Source: Lentilactobacillus diolivorans DSM 14421 (GTDB lineage: Bacteria; Bacillota; Bacilli; Lactobacillales; Lactobacillaceae). From it: a DNA stretch of 64,000 bases. The notes under the pieces are model-generated. The model did no database searches. It was given only the letters and a program-made list of their open reading frames with translations, and had not been told where the DNA came from. The stretch spans positions 59,054 through 123,053 of the forward strand of contig NZ_AZEY01000105.1 in assembly GCF_001434255.1 (NCBI RefSeq). Direction: 5' to 3'. Every line of letters starts with the position of its first letter. The first letter of the stretch is position 1. The position numbers were made by a program, and so were the translations under genes. Positions 26,540 through 34,839 of the stretch are shown one piece after another.

Positions 26540-27562
26540 ATGCATCCAATTAATAAACAGGTTGTCGGGCAAGATCGGATTGAAACCTCAGTGTCTCTTG
26601 AAAAACGCAGTGTGCAAAAAATTCAACGGGCACGGAAGTTACTCTATCTGAATCTTGTTATTTATACTATCATTTCAATAATGGAAATAAAAGTCGGTCA
26701 ACAAACCCATTCAGTTGCGTTGCTTTCGGATGGGGAAAATAACTTTACCGGGATTATTTCAGCATTATTGCTGATTGTCGGATTAGGATTTTCAAAAATG
26801 CCACGCGATAAATTTCATTTGGAAGGGCATTGGCAGTATGAAAGTTTGGCCGTATTTTTAGCAGGATTGATGATGGTTTTAGTAGGCGTGGATTGTATTT
26901 GGAATGGCTGGTTACATTTAATCATGATCATTCATGGTCATGGACAGCCAGTTAGTCGAAATGCTGTTTATTTTGCGCTGCTTTCAGGACTGACAATGTT
27001 GGGTGAATATATTGTTAATAAAGTGATTGGTAAAAAGATGATGAGTAGTTCTCTATTAGCAGCCGCAAAAGATTATCTAAGTGATTCGGCAACTTCGTTT
27101 GGCACAATGTTTGCGATTTTTGTGGCGGTCATATTTAAAATTCGTTGGTTTGACACAGTCTCGGCTCTTTTGCTGGGGTGCTTTATTATTTACAATGGTT
27201 CTCAGATCATTAGCACCAGTGCCAGTAAATTATCAAATGGATTCGATCCGGTCATTCGAGCAAAAATTAGAGCCAATATGATGAGCAATGAACGGATTGC
27301 CAAGGTTTGCTTTATTGATAGTCGATATTCTGGTGACAATATGATCATTGATGCTCAAATTGAAGTTGCCGGTGAAATGACGGTTACGGAGAGCCATCAA
27401 TTGTGCAAGGATGTCAAGGAGCACCTGCAGGCAGAATTCCCAGTTCTGTATTGCTGTCTTGAAACGATTCCCGGAAAACGGCCGATTTGTAGGTTGGTCA
27501 ATGGACTTTGGACTTGTTTCGAAATGATTGGGTTTATAATGATGATAATTCCAAAAACTTAG
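26540..27562 (+). CDS. Cation diffusion facilitator (CDF) metal exporter
   Basis: 340 residues with about six membrane helices and a C-terminal cytosolic domain, exporting divalent metal by proton antiport. CDF marks: SVALLSDGENNFTG in TM2, DKFHLEGHWQYESLA in the loop, AAAKDYLSDSATSFG in TM5. The metal site reads D-x3-N in TM2 and D-x3-D in TM5, whereas FieF/ZitB-type exporters have D-x3-D and H-x3-D. The metal is therefore unclear, with Mn among the options. The start is divergent from tetR; the ribosome site (GAGG) is about 14 bases away. Confidence 0.88.
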   Translation: MHPINKQVVGQDRIETSVSLEKRSVQKIQRARKLLYLNLVIYTIISIMEIKVGQQTHSVALLSDGENNFTGIISALLLIVGLGFSKMPRDKFHLEGHWQYESLAVFLAGLMMVLVGVDCIWNGWLHLIMIIHGHGQPVSRNAVYFALLSGLTMLGEYIVNKVIGKKMMSSSLLAAAKDYLSDSATSFGTMFAIFVAVIFKIRWFDTVSALLLGCFIIYNGSQIISTSASKLSNGFDPVIRAKIRANMMSNERIAKVCFIDSRYSGDNMIIDAQIEVAGEMTVTESHQLCKDVKEHLQAEFPVLYCCLETIPGKRPICRLVNGLWTCFEMIGFIMMIIPKT

Positions 27563-27571
27563 GAGATGTCA

Positions 27572-27853
27572 ATGATGGACAAACTTATTCACCCAACGTC
27601 TAAAAATATTTATTTGTGGGGACTTGTTGATGCATTTTGTCTATTCTCATTTGTGCTTTATGGTGCGTTTTATATTAGTAACTCGATAATGCACGTCATT
27701 TTTGGCGTGTATACGCTCATCTTTCTATATAGCTTATTTAAATCAGTGAGTGGCCTTATTTTTAATAAATTTTATGATGATGGCGGTATTTTGTCGATTA
27801 CGTTTATTGAGGTTTGCTTTTTAGTTGGGTTATTGCTGATTGACTTTCGTTAG
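27572..27853 (+). CDS. Small membrane protein, three helices, unknown
   Basis: 93 residues from the ATG at 27572 (AGGAG at 27561-27565); an ATG at 27566 overlaps the ribosome site. Hydrophobic stretches near residues 14-35, 40-62 and 74-91. It starts 9 bp after the CDF gene, so it is probably co-transcribed with it. No family recognised. Confidence 0.7.
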   Translation: MMDKLIHPTSKNIYLWGLVDAFCLFSFVLYGAFYISNSIMHVIFGVYTLIFLYSLFKSVSGLIFNKFYDDGGILSITFIEVCFLVGLLLIDFR

Positions 27854-28075
27854 CCATTATTTTGTTAAGCGCCTTTTGTCCCGTATTTTGCCCTTCAAAG
27901 TTGATATCTTTAAAATAAGCTTTTTCTGGAGATGGGTTAGAGTCTCTAAAAACACCTCATTATCGAAGACATTTTACTACGTTTGCCTCTTGGCACATGC
28001 TAAGATAAAGACAACTTGTGATACCGATTACATCACACAATCGGGTTGAAAATTGGCTGAAGGGGGAGTAGTGAA

Positions 28076-29413
28076 ATGTCATCTGGGAAAATCAAGCAGT
28101 TAAGTTTCCTAAGCGTTTTCTTGTTAGGTGTCGACGGCATTATTGGCTCCGGAATATTTTTAATGCCAAGTCGGATTTATGCCAAATTGGGTGATTTAAG
28201 CTTGCTGTTAATGCCACTAGCCGGGGTGGCAGTTTTAATGATTGCACTGTGTTTTGCCAATTTGGCAAGTAAAATTCCGGGAGATGGCGGTGCCTGGTTA
28301 TATACGTATACAGCATTTGGTAGATTTGCCGGTTTTGAAATCGGTATTTTTACATGGTTGCTGGGCATCATTACAATGGCCACCGAAATTTCAGCGTTTG
28401 TGACAAGTTTGCGAAGTGTCTTTCCCAGTCTTGATGTCCATCGAAATTATTTAATTGTGGCACTTGGTATTTTGGCGATCTTGACTTGTTTAAATTTATT
28501 TGGATCAAAGTTTATGGATTGGGTGGATAATATTTCGACGGTTGCCAAAATGGGTGTGTTGATTTTGTTTGTGGTGGCGGGGTTATTCTTTGTTCGACAT
28601 GCCAATTTTGCAAATCTAACCGGTGCGACAACCAATTCAAGCCCATTGTTCGGTCGTTTTAATGAAGGCTTTGGGATGGTTTTCTACATGTTTACCGGCT
28701 TTTCGTTTCTGCCGATTGCCGCTTCTAAAATGAAAAATCCAGAAAAAACGCTGCCTAAAGCCTTAATTGCGGTTTTACTGACATCGGCTTTATTGTATAT
28801 GATTGTACAATTTGCTGCAATTGGCGTCTCTGGTAGTCATTTAGCGACAGATAATGTCCCAATTGCGGCATCATTCTATCATTTTGCCGGGCAGTTTGGT
28901 TATGATCTTGCGTTGGTGGGGATGCTGATTTCGATTATGGGAGTGGCGCTATCAATTTCATTCTCAACGCCGCTAATTGCGAGCTCGCTAGCGTCCGAAC
29001 ACCAATTGTTGCCGAGAGTTTTGGGACATCAGAACAAACGTGGTGTGCCGATCGTGTCACTACTGTTATCATGCGCGATTTGTGGGCTTATGTTGCTTTC
29101 AGGAAATTATTTATTCCTAGCGTCTGCGATTGTCTTTACATCATTCGTGCAATATATTCCGACAATTTTGGCGTCAATTAAATTACGAAAGCATGAAAAG
29201 TTACCGCAAGGATTTAAGCTGCCGGGGGGATTATTAATTCCGATCTTGGCGTTTTTGGTCACACTGTATCTAATCCTGAGTTTTTCGGTTGAATTAATCG
29301 TCGCTGGAATCATCGTTTTTGCGCTGAGTGGTTTGTGGTACTGGTATGATGACAGAGACCGGCAGGCAAAGGGATTGAGAAGAGATATCGCGGAGGGGGA
29401 TAAGGTACTGTAG
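28076..29413 (+). CDS. APC-superfamily amino acid permease
   Basis: 445 residues and about 12 membrane helices. The TM1 signature GVDGIIGSGIFLMPS (residues 18-32) is the unwound substrate-binding turn of APC transporters. EKTLPKALI follows TM6. The substrate is not readable. AGGGGG upstream of the ATG. A single gene; a 112-bp palindromic repeat (29419) begins 6 bp after the stop and may act as its terminator. Confidence 0.9.
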   Translation: MSSGKIKQLSFLSVFLLGVDGIIGSGIFLMPSRIYAKLGDLSLLLMPLAGVAVLMIALCFANLASKIPGDGGAWLYTYTAFGRFAGFEIGIFTWLLGIITMATEISAFVTSLRSVFPSLDVHRNYLIVALGILAILTCLNLFGSKFMDWVDNISTVAKMGVLILFVVAGLFFVRHANFANLTGATTNSSPLFGRFNEGFGMVFYMFTGFSFLPIAASKMKNPEKTLPKALIAVLLTSALLYMIVQFAAIGVSGSHLATDNVPIAASFYHFAGQFGYDLALVGMLISIMGVALSISFSTPLIASSLASEHQLLPRVLGHQNKRGVPIVSLLLSCAICGLMLLSGNYLFLASAIVFTSFVQYIPTILASIKLRKHEKLPQGFKLPGGLLIPILAFLVTLYLILSFSVELIVAGIIVFALSGLWYWYDDRDRQAKGLRRDIAEGDKVL

Positions 29414-29418
29414 AGAGA

Positions 29419-29530
29419 GTGCAAAGAGAAGCGCTTAGGCCCCAGAATATAAGCTCTCTAACCGGATATTCCTGATTTTGGAATATCCGGTTAGAGAGCT
29501 TATATTCTGGGGGCTGCTTCTGCTTTGCAC
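29419..29530. repeat. 112-bp palindromic intergenic element, copy A
   Basis: The inner 32-base arms (29441-29472 and 29480-29511) are perfectly complementary around TGATTTT. Outside them GTGCAAAG.GAAGC (from 29419) pairs imperfectly with GCTTCTGCTTTGCAC (ending 29530). The whole element is one long hairpin. It directly follows the APC permease stop. Copy B at 35498 has the same 112-bp length, the same loop and partly different but internally complementary arms. Confidence 0.85.
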
Positions 29531-29645
29531 GTTTAGACTCGGCTGCCAGCCATTCCTGATTTTGGAATATTCCGTTAAGTCAATTATATGGCCGGGATTT
29601 GCTCCTCTTTTGCACGTTTAGACTCGGTAGCCAGCTCACTCCAAA
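29531..29645 (+). repeat. Degenerate right-half repeats following copy A
   Basis: CGTTTAGACTCGG(C/T)(T/A)GCCAGC occurs right after copy A and again near 29618. Between them lie the hairpin CATTCCTGATTTTGGAATA and ATATGGCCGGGATTTGC. These are partial units of the same family. Confidence 0.7.
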
Positions 29646-29723
29646 ATATTCCGTATTAAACAAAACATAAGCTTCAAGGAGAAAAAAGACCAAGTCACAA
29701 CCGCAAAAACTATTAAAGTCGAC

Positions 29724-29751
29724 TTGACTTTTATCAAAACAGTCGTACAAT
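29724..29751 (+). promoter_or_regulatory. Promoter of the ECF S-T-A-A operon
   Basis: TTGACT (29724-29729), a 16-bp spacer and TACAAT (29746-29751). Confidence 0.7.
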
Positions 29752-29766
29752 GTTTTTAATTAGATT

Positions 29767-29808
29767 AAAGGTATAAATTACTTTTAAATAAAAGTGATTT
29801 ATACCTTT
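29767..29808 (+). promoter_or_regulatory. 19-bp leader hairpin of the ECF operon
   Basis: The left arm 29767-29785 (AAAGGTATAAAT...) and right arm 29790-29808 pair over 19 positions, with a single U-G wobble, around AAAT. It starts about 9 bases after the predicted transcription start. No long U-run follows, so a role in RNA stability or protein binding is as likely as attenuation. Confidence 0.65.
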
Positions 29809-29841
29809 ATTTAAAATAATTAAGCAAATGAGGTGCGGATT

Positions 29842-30444
29842 TTGAGAGTCCAAAATATTAAGCGTTCAAGTATCTGGAAGATTCGGTTGTCAACAGCAAC
29901 GATGACGTTGATTCCTGCAGCAGTCGGAATTAATTATGTTGCCAAGGCGTTTGCCGAAGGGTTAAAATTACCGGTTTGGTTAGGAACGTTGGGAACTTTT
30001 CTGGCAAGTATGTTAGCTGGCCCGGTGGCTGGTGCAATTAGTGGCTTTATTAATAACGTCATTTATGGATTGACGCTATCGCCGGTTTCAACGGTCTACG
30101 CAATTACTAGTATTGGCATTGGGATTGCCGTTGGGGTTCTCCACGCCAAGGGATGGTTTTCATCCGCAAAGAAAGTATTCGTATCCGCTATTATTATTGC
30201 AATTGTATCTGCTGTCATTTCAACACCACTCAATGTCATTTTTTGGGGTGGCCAAACTGGGATTCCTTGGGGTGATTCAATTTTCGCTGCGATGATCGCT
30301 AATCACATTCCGGTTTGGATTTCATCATTTACTGATGAATTTATTTTGGACATTTTGGATAAAGTTGTTGTTGCCTACTTGGCATTCTTTATCTATCGGC
30401 AACTGCCACAGCGAATGATTCGCTTTTTCAGGGATGATAAATAA
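29842..30444 (+). CDS. ECF transporter S-component, substrate unknown
   Basis: 200 residues from TTG at 29842, with GAGGTG (29830-29835) upstream; GTG at 29833 is inside the ribosome site. Five to six hydrophobic segments: LSTATMTLIPAAVGINYV, WLGTLGTFLASMLAGPVAGAI, SGFINNVIYGLTLSP, TSIGIGIAVGVLHA. The G-rich PVAGAISGFINN turn and dedicated T and two A genes downstream mark it as a group I ECF importer. I cannot assign the vitamin or metal. The stop TAA overlaps the next ATG by one base. Confidence 0.82.
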   Translation: MRVQNIKRSSIWKIRLSTATMTLIPAAVGINYVAKAFAEGLKLPVWLGTLGTFLASMLAGPVAGAISGFINNVIYGLTLSPVSTVYAITSIGIGIAVGVLHAKGWFSSAKKVFVSAIIIAIVSAVISTPLNVIFWGGQTGIPWGDSIFAAMIANHIPVWISSFTDEFILDILDKVVVAYLAFFIYRQLPQRMIRFFRDDK

Positions 30445-31238
30445 TGAATGAACCAAATTCAATTTTACAAGGTTCGGTAGCTCACCGTGGCTGGACGTCG
30501 GTAATTGATCCGGTAACGAAATTATTGATGGCCCTTGATCTGGCCTTACTAAGCTTTTGTTTCACCAATTTGTTAGTTGAAATTGCGCTTGTATTCGTTG
30601 CGCTAGTGATTCTACTGATTTCGAAAGCCGGCAAGTCGGCGGTTCACGCAATTGAATTCAGCTCATTCTTAATTTTTACAATGCTGATTATTCAGGGCCT
30701 CTTTTACAGTCACAATCAGACTCTGTTGGTTTCAGTGGTCGGGATTCGATTCTATCAAGAAGGGCTGTTGTATGCAGCAACGATGGGGTGTCGAATTTTT
30801 GTCATTATTTTAGCAACCAGCTTTTTTATGACAACGACTACAGTGTCAGAAAATTCTAAATATTTGGAGCAGGTCGGTCTCTCCTATAAAGCGGTCTATG
30901 TATTGATGTCGGTTTGCTATATTTTACCGGAAATGATGGCCAACATGAAAAAAATTCAAATGGCGCAACGGGCACGTGGCATTAATCAACAGAAAACCAT
31001 TCTTGAAAAGATTAAATCAATTTTACCAGTGCTGGTTCCGTTAGTGATCAAAACGCTTGATCAATCAATGGAACGGTCGATCGCCCTGCGATTACGTGGC
31101 TTTAATAGTCCCCATCGGGTGGCACTAAAATCGGCAAATCTTTATCGGCACGAAATGGTTAATCATCGTGGCTTGAGTTTATTAGCAATTATATTGATTG
31201 GGTGGAAATTATGGATAATCGGCAGCAAATTCATTTAG
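30444..31238 (+). CDS. ecfT: ECF transporter T-component (EcfT)
   Basis: 264 residues, about five membrane helices. It couples the S-component to the ATPases through two cytosolic coupling helices carrying the Ala-Arg-Gly-type motifs: QRARGIN near residue 178 and ALRLRGFN near 214. It overlaps the S-component stop by 1 bp and the downstream ATPase start by 28 bp, so the operon is translationally coupled. This is a second, dedicated module distinct from the general EcfAAT. Confidence 0.9.
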   Translation: MNEPNSILQGSVAHRGWTSVIDPVTKLLMALDLALLSFCFTNLLVEIALVFVALVILLISKAGKSAVHAIEFSSFLIFTMLIIQGLFYSHNQTLLVSVVGIRFYQEGLLYAATMGCRIFVIILATSFFMTTTTVSENSKYLEQVGLSYKAVYVLMSVCYILPEMMANMKKIQMAQRARGINQQKTILEKIKSILPVLVPLVIKTLDQSMERSIALRLRGFNSPHRVALKSANLYRHEMVNHRGLSLLAIILIGWKLWIIGSKFI

Positions 31239-32053
31239 AAAATTTAAGTCTACGTTACCGAGGGATTGAAACATCCGCGCTAAAACATATTTCGGTTGAC
31301 GCCGAATTTGGGCACGTTATTGGCATCATTGGTAATCATCATGCAGGTAAAACATCGTTATGTCGGGCATTAGCCGGAATTGTACCAACAATTATTTCAG
31401 GTGATGTAACGGGAACCATTCAAGTTGGATCATTATCGCCAAATCTGGATTGGCAGAAGTATAATCAGCAAACCGGTGTTGTGCTGCAGAATCCGGCTGG
31501 TCAATTGAGTGGGCTTGCCGATACGGTTGCCGATGAAATTGCGTTTGACCTCATTAATCAAGGAGTTCCAGCCGATCAAATTAAACGGCGAGTCCTCAAT
31601 GTTGCCGATCAGTTGGGGTTAGGCGACCAATTAAATCAATCACCGGGAACGCTGTCTGGCGGACAAAAACAACGGCTGGCAATTGCCACAGCAATCGTAA
31701 CTGATCCGTCAATTTTGGTTTTAGATGATCCCACCAGTGAAATGGATCCACTTGGACGTCAGCATTTCTTCAGTTGGTTAGTCAGTGTTGAAAAAAAGAC
31801 GATCTTCATTGTGTCAAATGAAGTCGACGATCTCTGTGAAATTGCTGACCAAATTTGGGTTCTGAAAGCTGGCGAGTTAGTTGCGGCAGGAAAACCGCTG
31901 ACTGTTTTTAATCATCTGAAGCCGGACTGGCAGCTTGCTGAACCGACTGTGTTTCGATTGGCAAAATTAATGAAGTGGTCAATCCCTGGTGGAGCAGACG
32001 AATTTCCGGTTACCAATCAACAATTAGAGGAGGCTTATTATGCCGCAAATTGA
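31211..32053 (+). CDS. ECF transporter ATPase (EcfA, first copy)
   Basis: 280 residues. The ATG at 31211 has GGGTGG upstream. Walker A GNHHAGKTS (about 39-47), Q-loop VVLQNPAGQL, signature LSGGQKQRLAIA, Walker B ILVLDDPTSEMDP. All catalytic elements are intact. It pairs with the next gene as an asymmetric ATPase heterodimer. Confidence 0.92.
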   Translation: MDNRQQIHLENLSLRYRGIETSALKHISVDAEFGHVIGIIGNHHAGKTSLCRALAGIVPTIISGDVTGTIQVGSLSPNLDWQKYNQQTGVVLQNPAGQLSGLADTVADEIAFDLINQGVPADQIKRRVLNVADQLGLGDQLNQSPGTLSGGQKQRLAIATAIVTDPSILVLDDPTSEMDPLGRQHFFSWLVSVEKKTIFIVSNEVDDLCEIADQIWVLKAGELVAAGKPLTVFNHLKPDWQLAEPTVFRLAKLMKWSIPGGADEFPVTNQQLEEAYYAAN

Positions 32054-32855
32054 AATTAGTGGGTTGCGTTACACTTATCCAGAACACTCATTTCAGGTGG
32101 AAATTGATCGGCAATCTTTTGACAGTCCACTAACCGCAATTGTTGGTCAGAACGGCGCTGGTAAATCAACTTTGTTAAAGTTACTGATCGGATTGATAAC
32201 ACCGCAAGAAGGGACCATTATGATTAATGGCGTTTCAATAGATGAGTTGAAACCACAGGCAAAGTTGAAACAAATTGGCGTGACATTTCAAGATCCAGAT
32301 GATCAATTATTTAACGCAACGGTTCAAAAAGAAGTGGCCTGGGGGCTTTCTCAAATTGAATCGGATCAATTGATGATTAAAAGAGCGGCTGATCAAGCTT
32401 TGGTTGCGGTTGGATTAGCTGATAAAGCAGCCGAAAATCCATATGACCTTTCGTTATCTGAACGAAAGTTATTAACGTTTGCAACGGTTTTGGCCATTAA
32501 TCCTGCAATTTATTTGTTTGACGAGCCGATGATGTCGTTAGACTGGCCCAGTCGAAAACGAATGACTAATATTTTTCATCAACTTGTAAAAAGTGGCCAT
32601 CAGGTGATCACAATTACTCATGATATGGATTGGGTAGCGGCTGAATTTTCGACAGTTCACGTGATGGCGCATGGTCAGATTACCTTTTCCGGGACACCTT
32701 CAGCCTTATTTGGTAATTCAGGACTGGTTAAGCGGGTGGGATTGCTGCCACCAAGAATTATGACGATAACGAGGGCATTAGGTGATCACTCGGTTTATTT
32801 AACCCCAGAGGATTACTGCAGGGAGCATAAACAAGTTGCCAACAATTTAAATTGA
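32040..32855 (+). CDS. ECF transporter ATPase (EcfA', second copy, degenerate signature)
   Basis: 271 residues, with AGGAGG before the ATG and a 14-bp overlap with the first ATPase. Walker A GQNGAGKST (about 36-44), Q-loop VTFQDPDDQLF, Walker B YLFDEPMMSLDW and the switch His in ITHDMDW are intact. The signature, normally LSGGQ, reads LSLSERK. Since the signature of one subunit completes the ATP site of the other, one of the two composite sites is probably weakened. Confidence 0.9.
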   Translation: MPQIEISGLRYTYPEHSFQVEIDRQSFDSPLTAIVGQNGAGKSTLLKLLIGLITPQEGTIMINGVSIDELKPQAKLKQIGVTFQDPDDQLFNATVQKEVAWGLSQIESDQLMIKRAADQALVAVGLADKAAENPYDLSLSERKLLTFATVLAINPAIYLFDEPMMSLDWPSRKRMTNIFHQLVKSGHQVITITHDMDWVAAEFSTVHVMAHGQITFSGTPSALFGNSGLVKRVGLLPPRIMTITRALGDHSVYLTPEDYCREHKQVANNLN

Positions 32856-32860
32856 TAAAG

Positions 32861-33007
32861 ATGATAATAGCAACATCTAATTAAAAGTAACAAACATTAA
32901 AGAGTGGGACGAAAGTCGGTTACGTGGCAGGAAGTTGCCTTTTGGCGCACGTTTCCGCTCGGTAATAATGATAATAGTAGCATTTAATTAAAAGTAATAA
33001 ACATTAA
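32861..33007 (+). repeat. Degenerate repeat element flanked by 40-bp direct repeats
   Basis: The blocks 32861-32900 and 32968-33007 match at 36 of 40 positions (ATGATAATAG...AAACATTAA). Between them a 67-bp stretch carries the family core GGAAGTTGCCTTTTGG, CGCACGTTT and CGCTCGGTAATAAT. The layout looks like an insertion with target duplication or a segmental duplication. Confidence 0.75.
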
Positions 33008-33037
33008 GGATTGGTCATTGTGGTGACCAATCCTTTT
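33006..33037. terminator. Intrinsic terminator
   Basis: AAGGATTGGTCA pairs with TGACCAATCCTT around TTGTGG, followed by TTTT. It ends the ECF operon. Confidence 0.9.
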
Positions 33038-33078
33038 GCATATAATGAAAACATTAACCTAAAAAGAGATGATCGATT

Positions 33079-33840
33079 GTGCTTCATGAGTTTCTAATTG
33101 TCTGCCCATTGGTTTTTCTGGCGGGATTCGTTGATGCAATTGCTGGTGGCGGGGGATTGATTTCCCTTCCCGCGTACCTAATGGCGGGGCTGCCTGCGCA
33201 CTTTGCGGTGGGCACAAACAAGCTATCTTCAGCAATGGGCACCGTTATTTCTACCGCGGAGTTTGCTCGCAGCGGCTATATCCGTGTTAAGCTGGCCTTT
33301 TTTTCCGTTCTGGCGGCAATTATCGGATCCACGATTGGTGCGCACATTGCCTTACATATTTCTGATACCTATTTCAGATTAATTTTATTAATTGTTTTGC
33401 CGGCAACGGCAGGTTACTTATTGTTAAATCGACATGCGTTAAATTCCAAGTTGGCTGATTCGACCAAATTAAAAATTTATCAGTTTATCCTGACCCTTAT
33501 CATTTCGTTGTGCTTAGGAGTTTATGATGGCTTTTATGGGCCGGGGACCGGGACCTTTTTAATTCTACTATTAACCGGTGTTGCTCATTTGCCGATTAAT
33601 TTAGCGGCCGGTAATACCAAAGTCATTAATTTAACCACCAACGTAACTGCACTGGTCGTCTTTCTATTAAGCGGTAAGGTCATCATGCTGCTGGGATTAA
33701 CAGCTGGGGTATTTAGTATTGTGGCTAATTTTTTAGGTGCAGCTTATTATAAAAAATATGGCAGCAAGATTGCGCGGCCAATCATCATTGTCGTGTTATT
33801 GATTTTCTTCGGTAAAGTCATTTGGGATTTCATAAATTGA
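33079..33840 (+). CDS. TSUP family (TauE/SafE) membrane transporter
   Basis: 253 residues from a GTG start, about eight hydrophobic helices. The two TSUP signatures are visible: GFVDAIAGGGGLISLPAYL near residues 16-34 and GVYDGFYGPGTGTFLILLL near 147-165, with GTNKLSS and AGNTKVINL. The family moves sulfite, sulfoacetate or related organic anions; the substrate here is unknown. Monocistronic. Confidence 0.9.
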   Translation: MLHEFLIVCPLVFLAGFVDAIAGGGGLISLPAYLMAGLPAHFAVGTNKLSSAMGTVISTAEFARSGYIRVKLAFFSVLAAIIGSTIGAHIALHISDTYFRLILLIVLPATAGYLLLNRHALNSKLADSTKLKIYQFILTLIISLCLGVYDGFYGPGTGTFLILLLTGVAHLPINLAAGNTKVINLTTNVTALVVFLLSGKVIMLLGLTAGVFSIVANFLGAAYYKKYGSKIARPIIIVVLLIFFGKVIWDFIN

Positions 33841-33918
33841 ATGATAACGATTACATTTTCAGTCACATTATTTGCCAATGATAGGGGTTATGGTTTAAAT
33901 TGAGGGCAAGGAGGAGGG

Positions 33919-34545
33919 ATGAAAATGTTTAATTGGGAAACTTATGAACCAGATGAATATAGTAAGAGTGAGCACGCCCACTTCGTTGATTTAACGACTC
34001 GAAGTTACATTACGGCTGAAGGACATGCCACTAAGCACACCGATGATCCTGAATTTCTACGACTGGCTAAAGCGGCTGCTCGGATTGCCAAAACCATTAG
34101 TGGTGGACCTGAAGAAGATATTCCAGTTTCTGGATTTAAAGCTTATGTACCATACCCGGTTCAAGCAGTTTGGCGAAAGACCGATGACGGAGAAGACTTT
34201 AAAATTTGGATTAAGCAGCCACTCTTTATTGATGAAAATGCCTTCAAGGCAGCTTTGGAAAAAATCCATTTTGTGAATACGCATCGTGAGGAATTACACT
34301 TTGAGCAATTAGCAGAAGGTATTGAAGTCCAAACCATTAACCATGGTCCAATTAAGAGCGAAAATTGTCAGGCATTCCAAGTGTTAAACAAGACAATTAA
34401 GGAAGGTAATTATAAGCGAACTCGGCCCAATGAGCATCGTGAAGTCTATATTGACAGTTTGCCGGTTACCCCTGATAGTTTAGTCTTGATTCGGTTTGCC
34501 ATTGATTTAAATGGTCAGCCGGAACCTGATATGGTTAGGAATTAG
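33919..34545 (+). CDS. GyrI-like small-molecule-binding protein
   Basis: 208 residues. ATGs at 33919 and 33925 both follow AGGAGG at 33909-33914; the second has the better spacing. The protein matches the GyrI-like domain (COG4832 type), including YITAEGHA, the FKAYVPYPVQAVWRK region and KIWIKQPLF. These are cytosolic effector-binding folds without the AraC DNA-binding part; the ligand is unknown. Single gene with its own terminator. Confidence 0.82.
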   Translation: MKMFNWETYEPDEYSKSEHAHFVDLTTRSYITAEGHATKHTDDPEFLRLAKAAARIAKTISGGPEEDIPVSGFKAYVPYPVQAVWRKTDDGEDFKIWIKQPLFIDENAFKAALEKIHFVNTHREELHFEQLAEGIEVQTINHGPIKSENCQAFQVLNKTIKEGNYKRTRPNEHREVYIDSLPVTPDSLVLIRFAIDLNGQPEPDMVRN

Positions 34546-34632
34546 TCGGTTGTTGAGCGACGCTGGTTATTTAATCTATGAGAAAGTTGGCCAATAAGTT
34601 AATGCTAATCCATCGTGGAGAGTCAACTTAGT

Positions 34633-34677
34633 AATCACGACAAGAATGGTTGATGATCATGTTGTCGTGATTTTTTG
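34633..34677 (+). terminator. Intrinsic terminator after GyrI-like gene
   Basis: An 11-bp stem, AATCACGACAA with TTGTCGTGATT, followed by TTTTTT. Confidence 0.9.
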
Positions 34678-34681
34678 TTAC

Positions 34682-34766
34682 CGCATTTTCACTTGGCAAT
34701 AATCGTTATTACAACAATAAACAAAGAGGAGTTGAGGCAAAAATGATTTTGCCCAACTCCTCTTGA
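34682..34766 (+). repeat. Composite intergenic module: tail plus hairpin (copy 1)
   Basis: CGCATTTTCACTTGG.AATAATCG.TATTAC is followed by a hairpin (AAGAGGAGTTG.GGCAAAA with TTTTGCC.AACTCCTCTT). The same order occurs at 35884, 38367 and, reversed, 61777. It may also act as a terminator for the convergent secreted-protein gene. Confidence 0.6.
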
Positions 34767-34839
34767 TAATCATGATTGTTATCTAGTAAAAATAGCGAGA
34801 AAGACAACTTTTGTGCCGCTCCTTCCCACTGATCAAGAT

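Noticed and set aside
27840..28049. 69-codon ORF between the small membrane protein and the APC permease
   Set aside because: Starts inside the preceding gene, has no ribosome site, and its composition is not protein-like.
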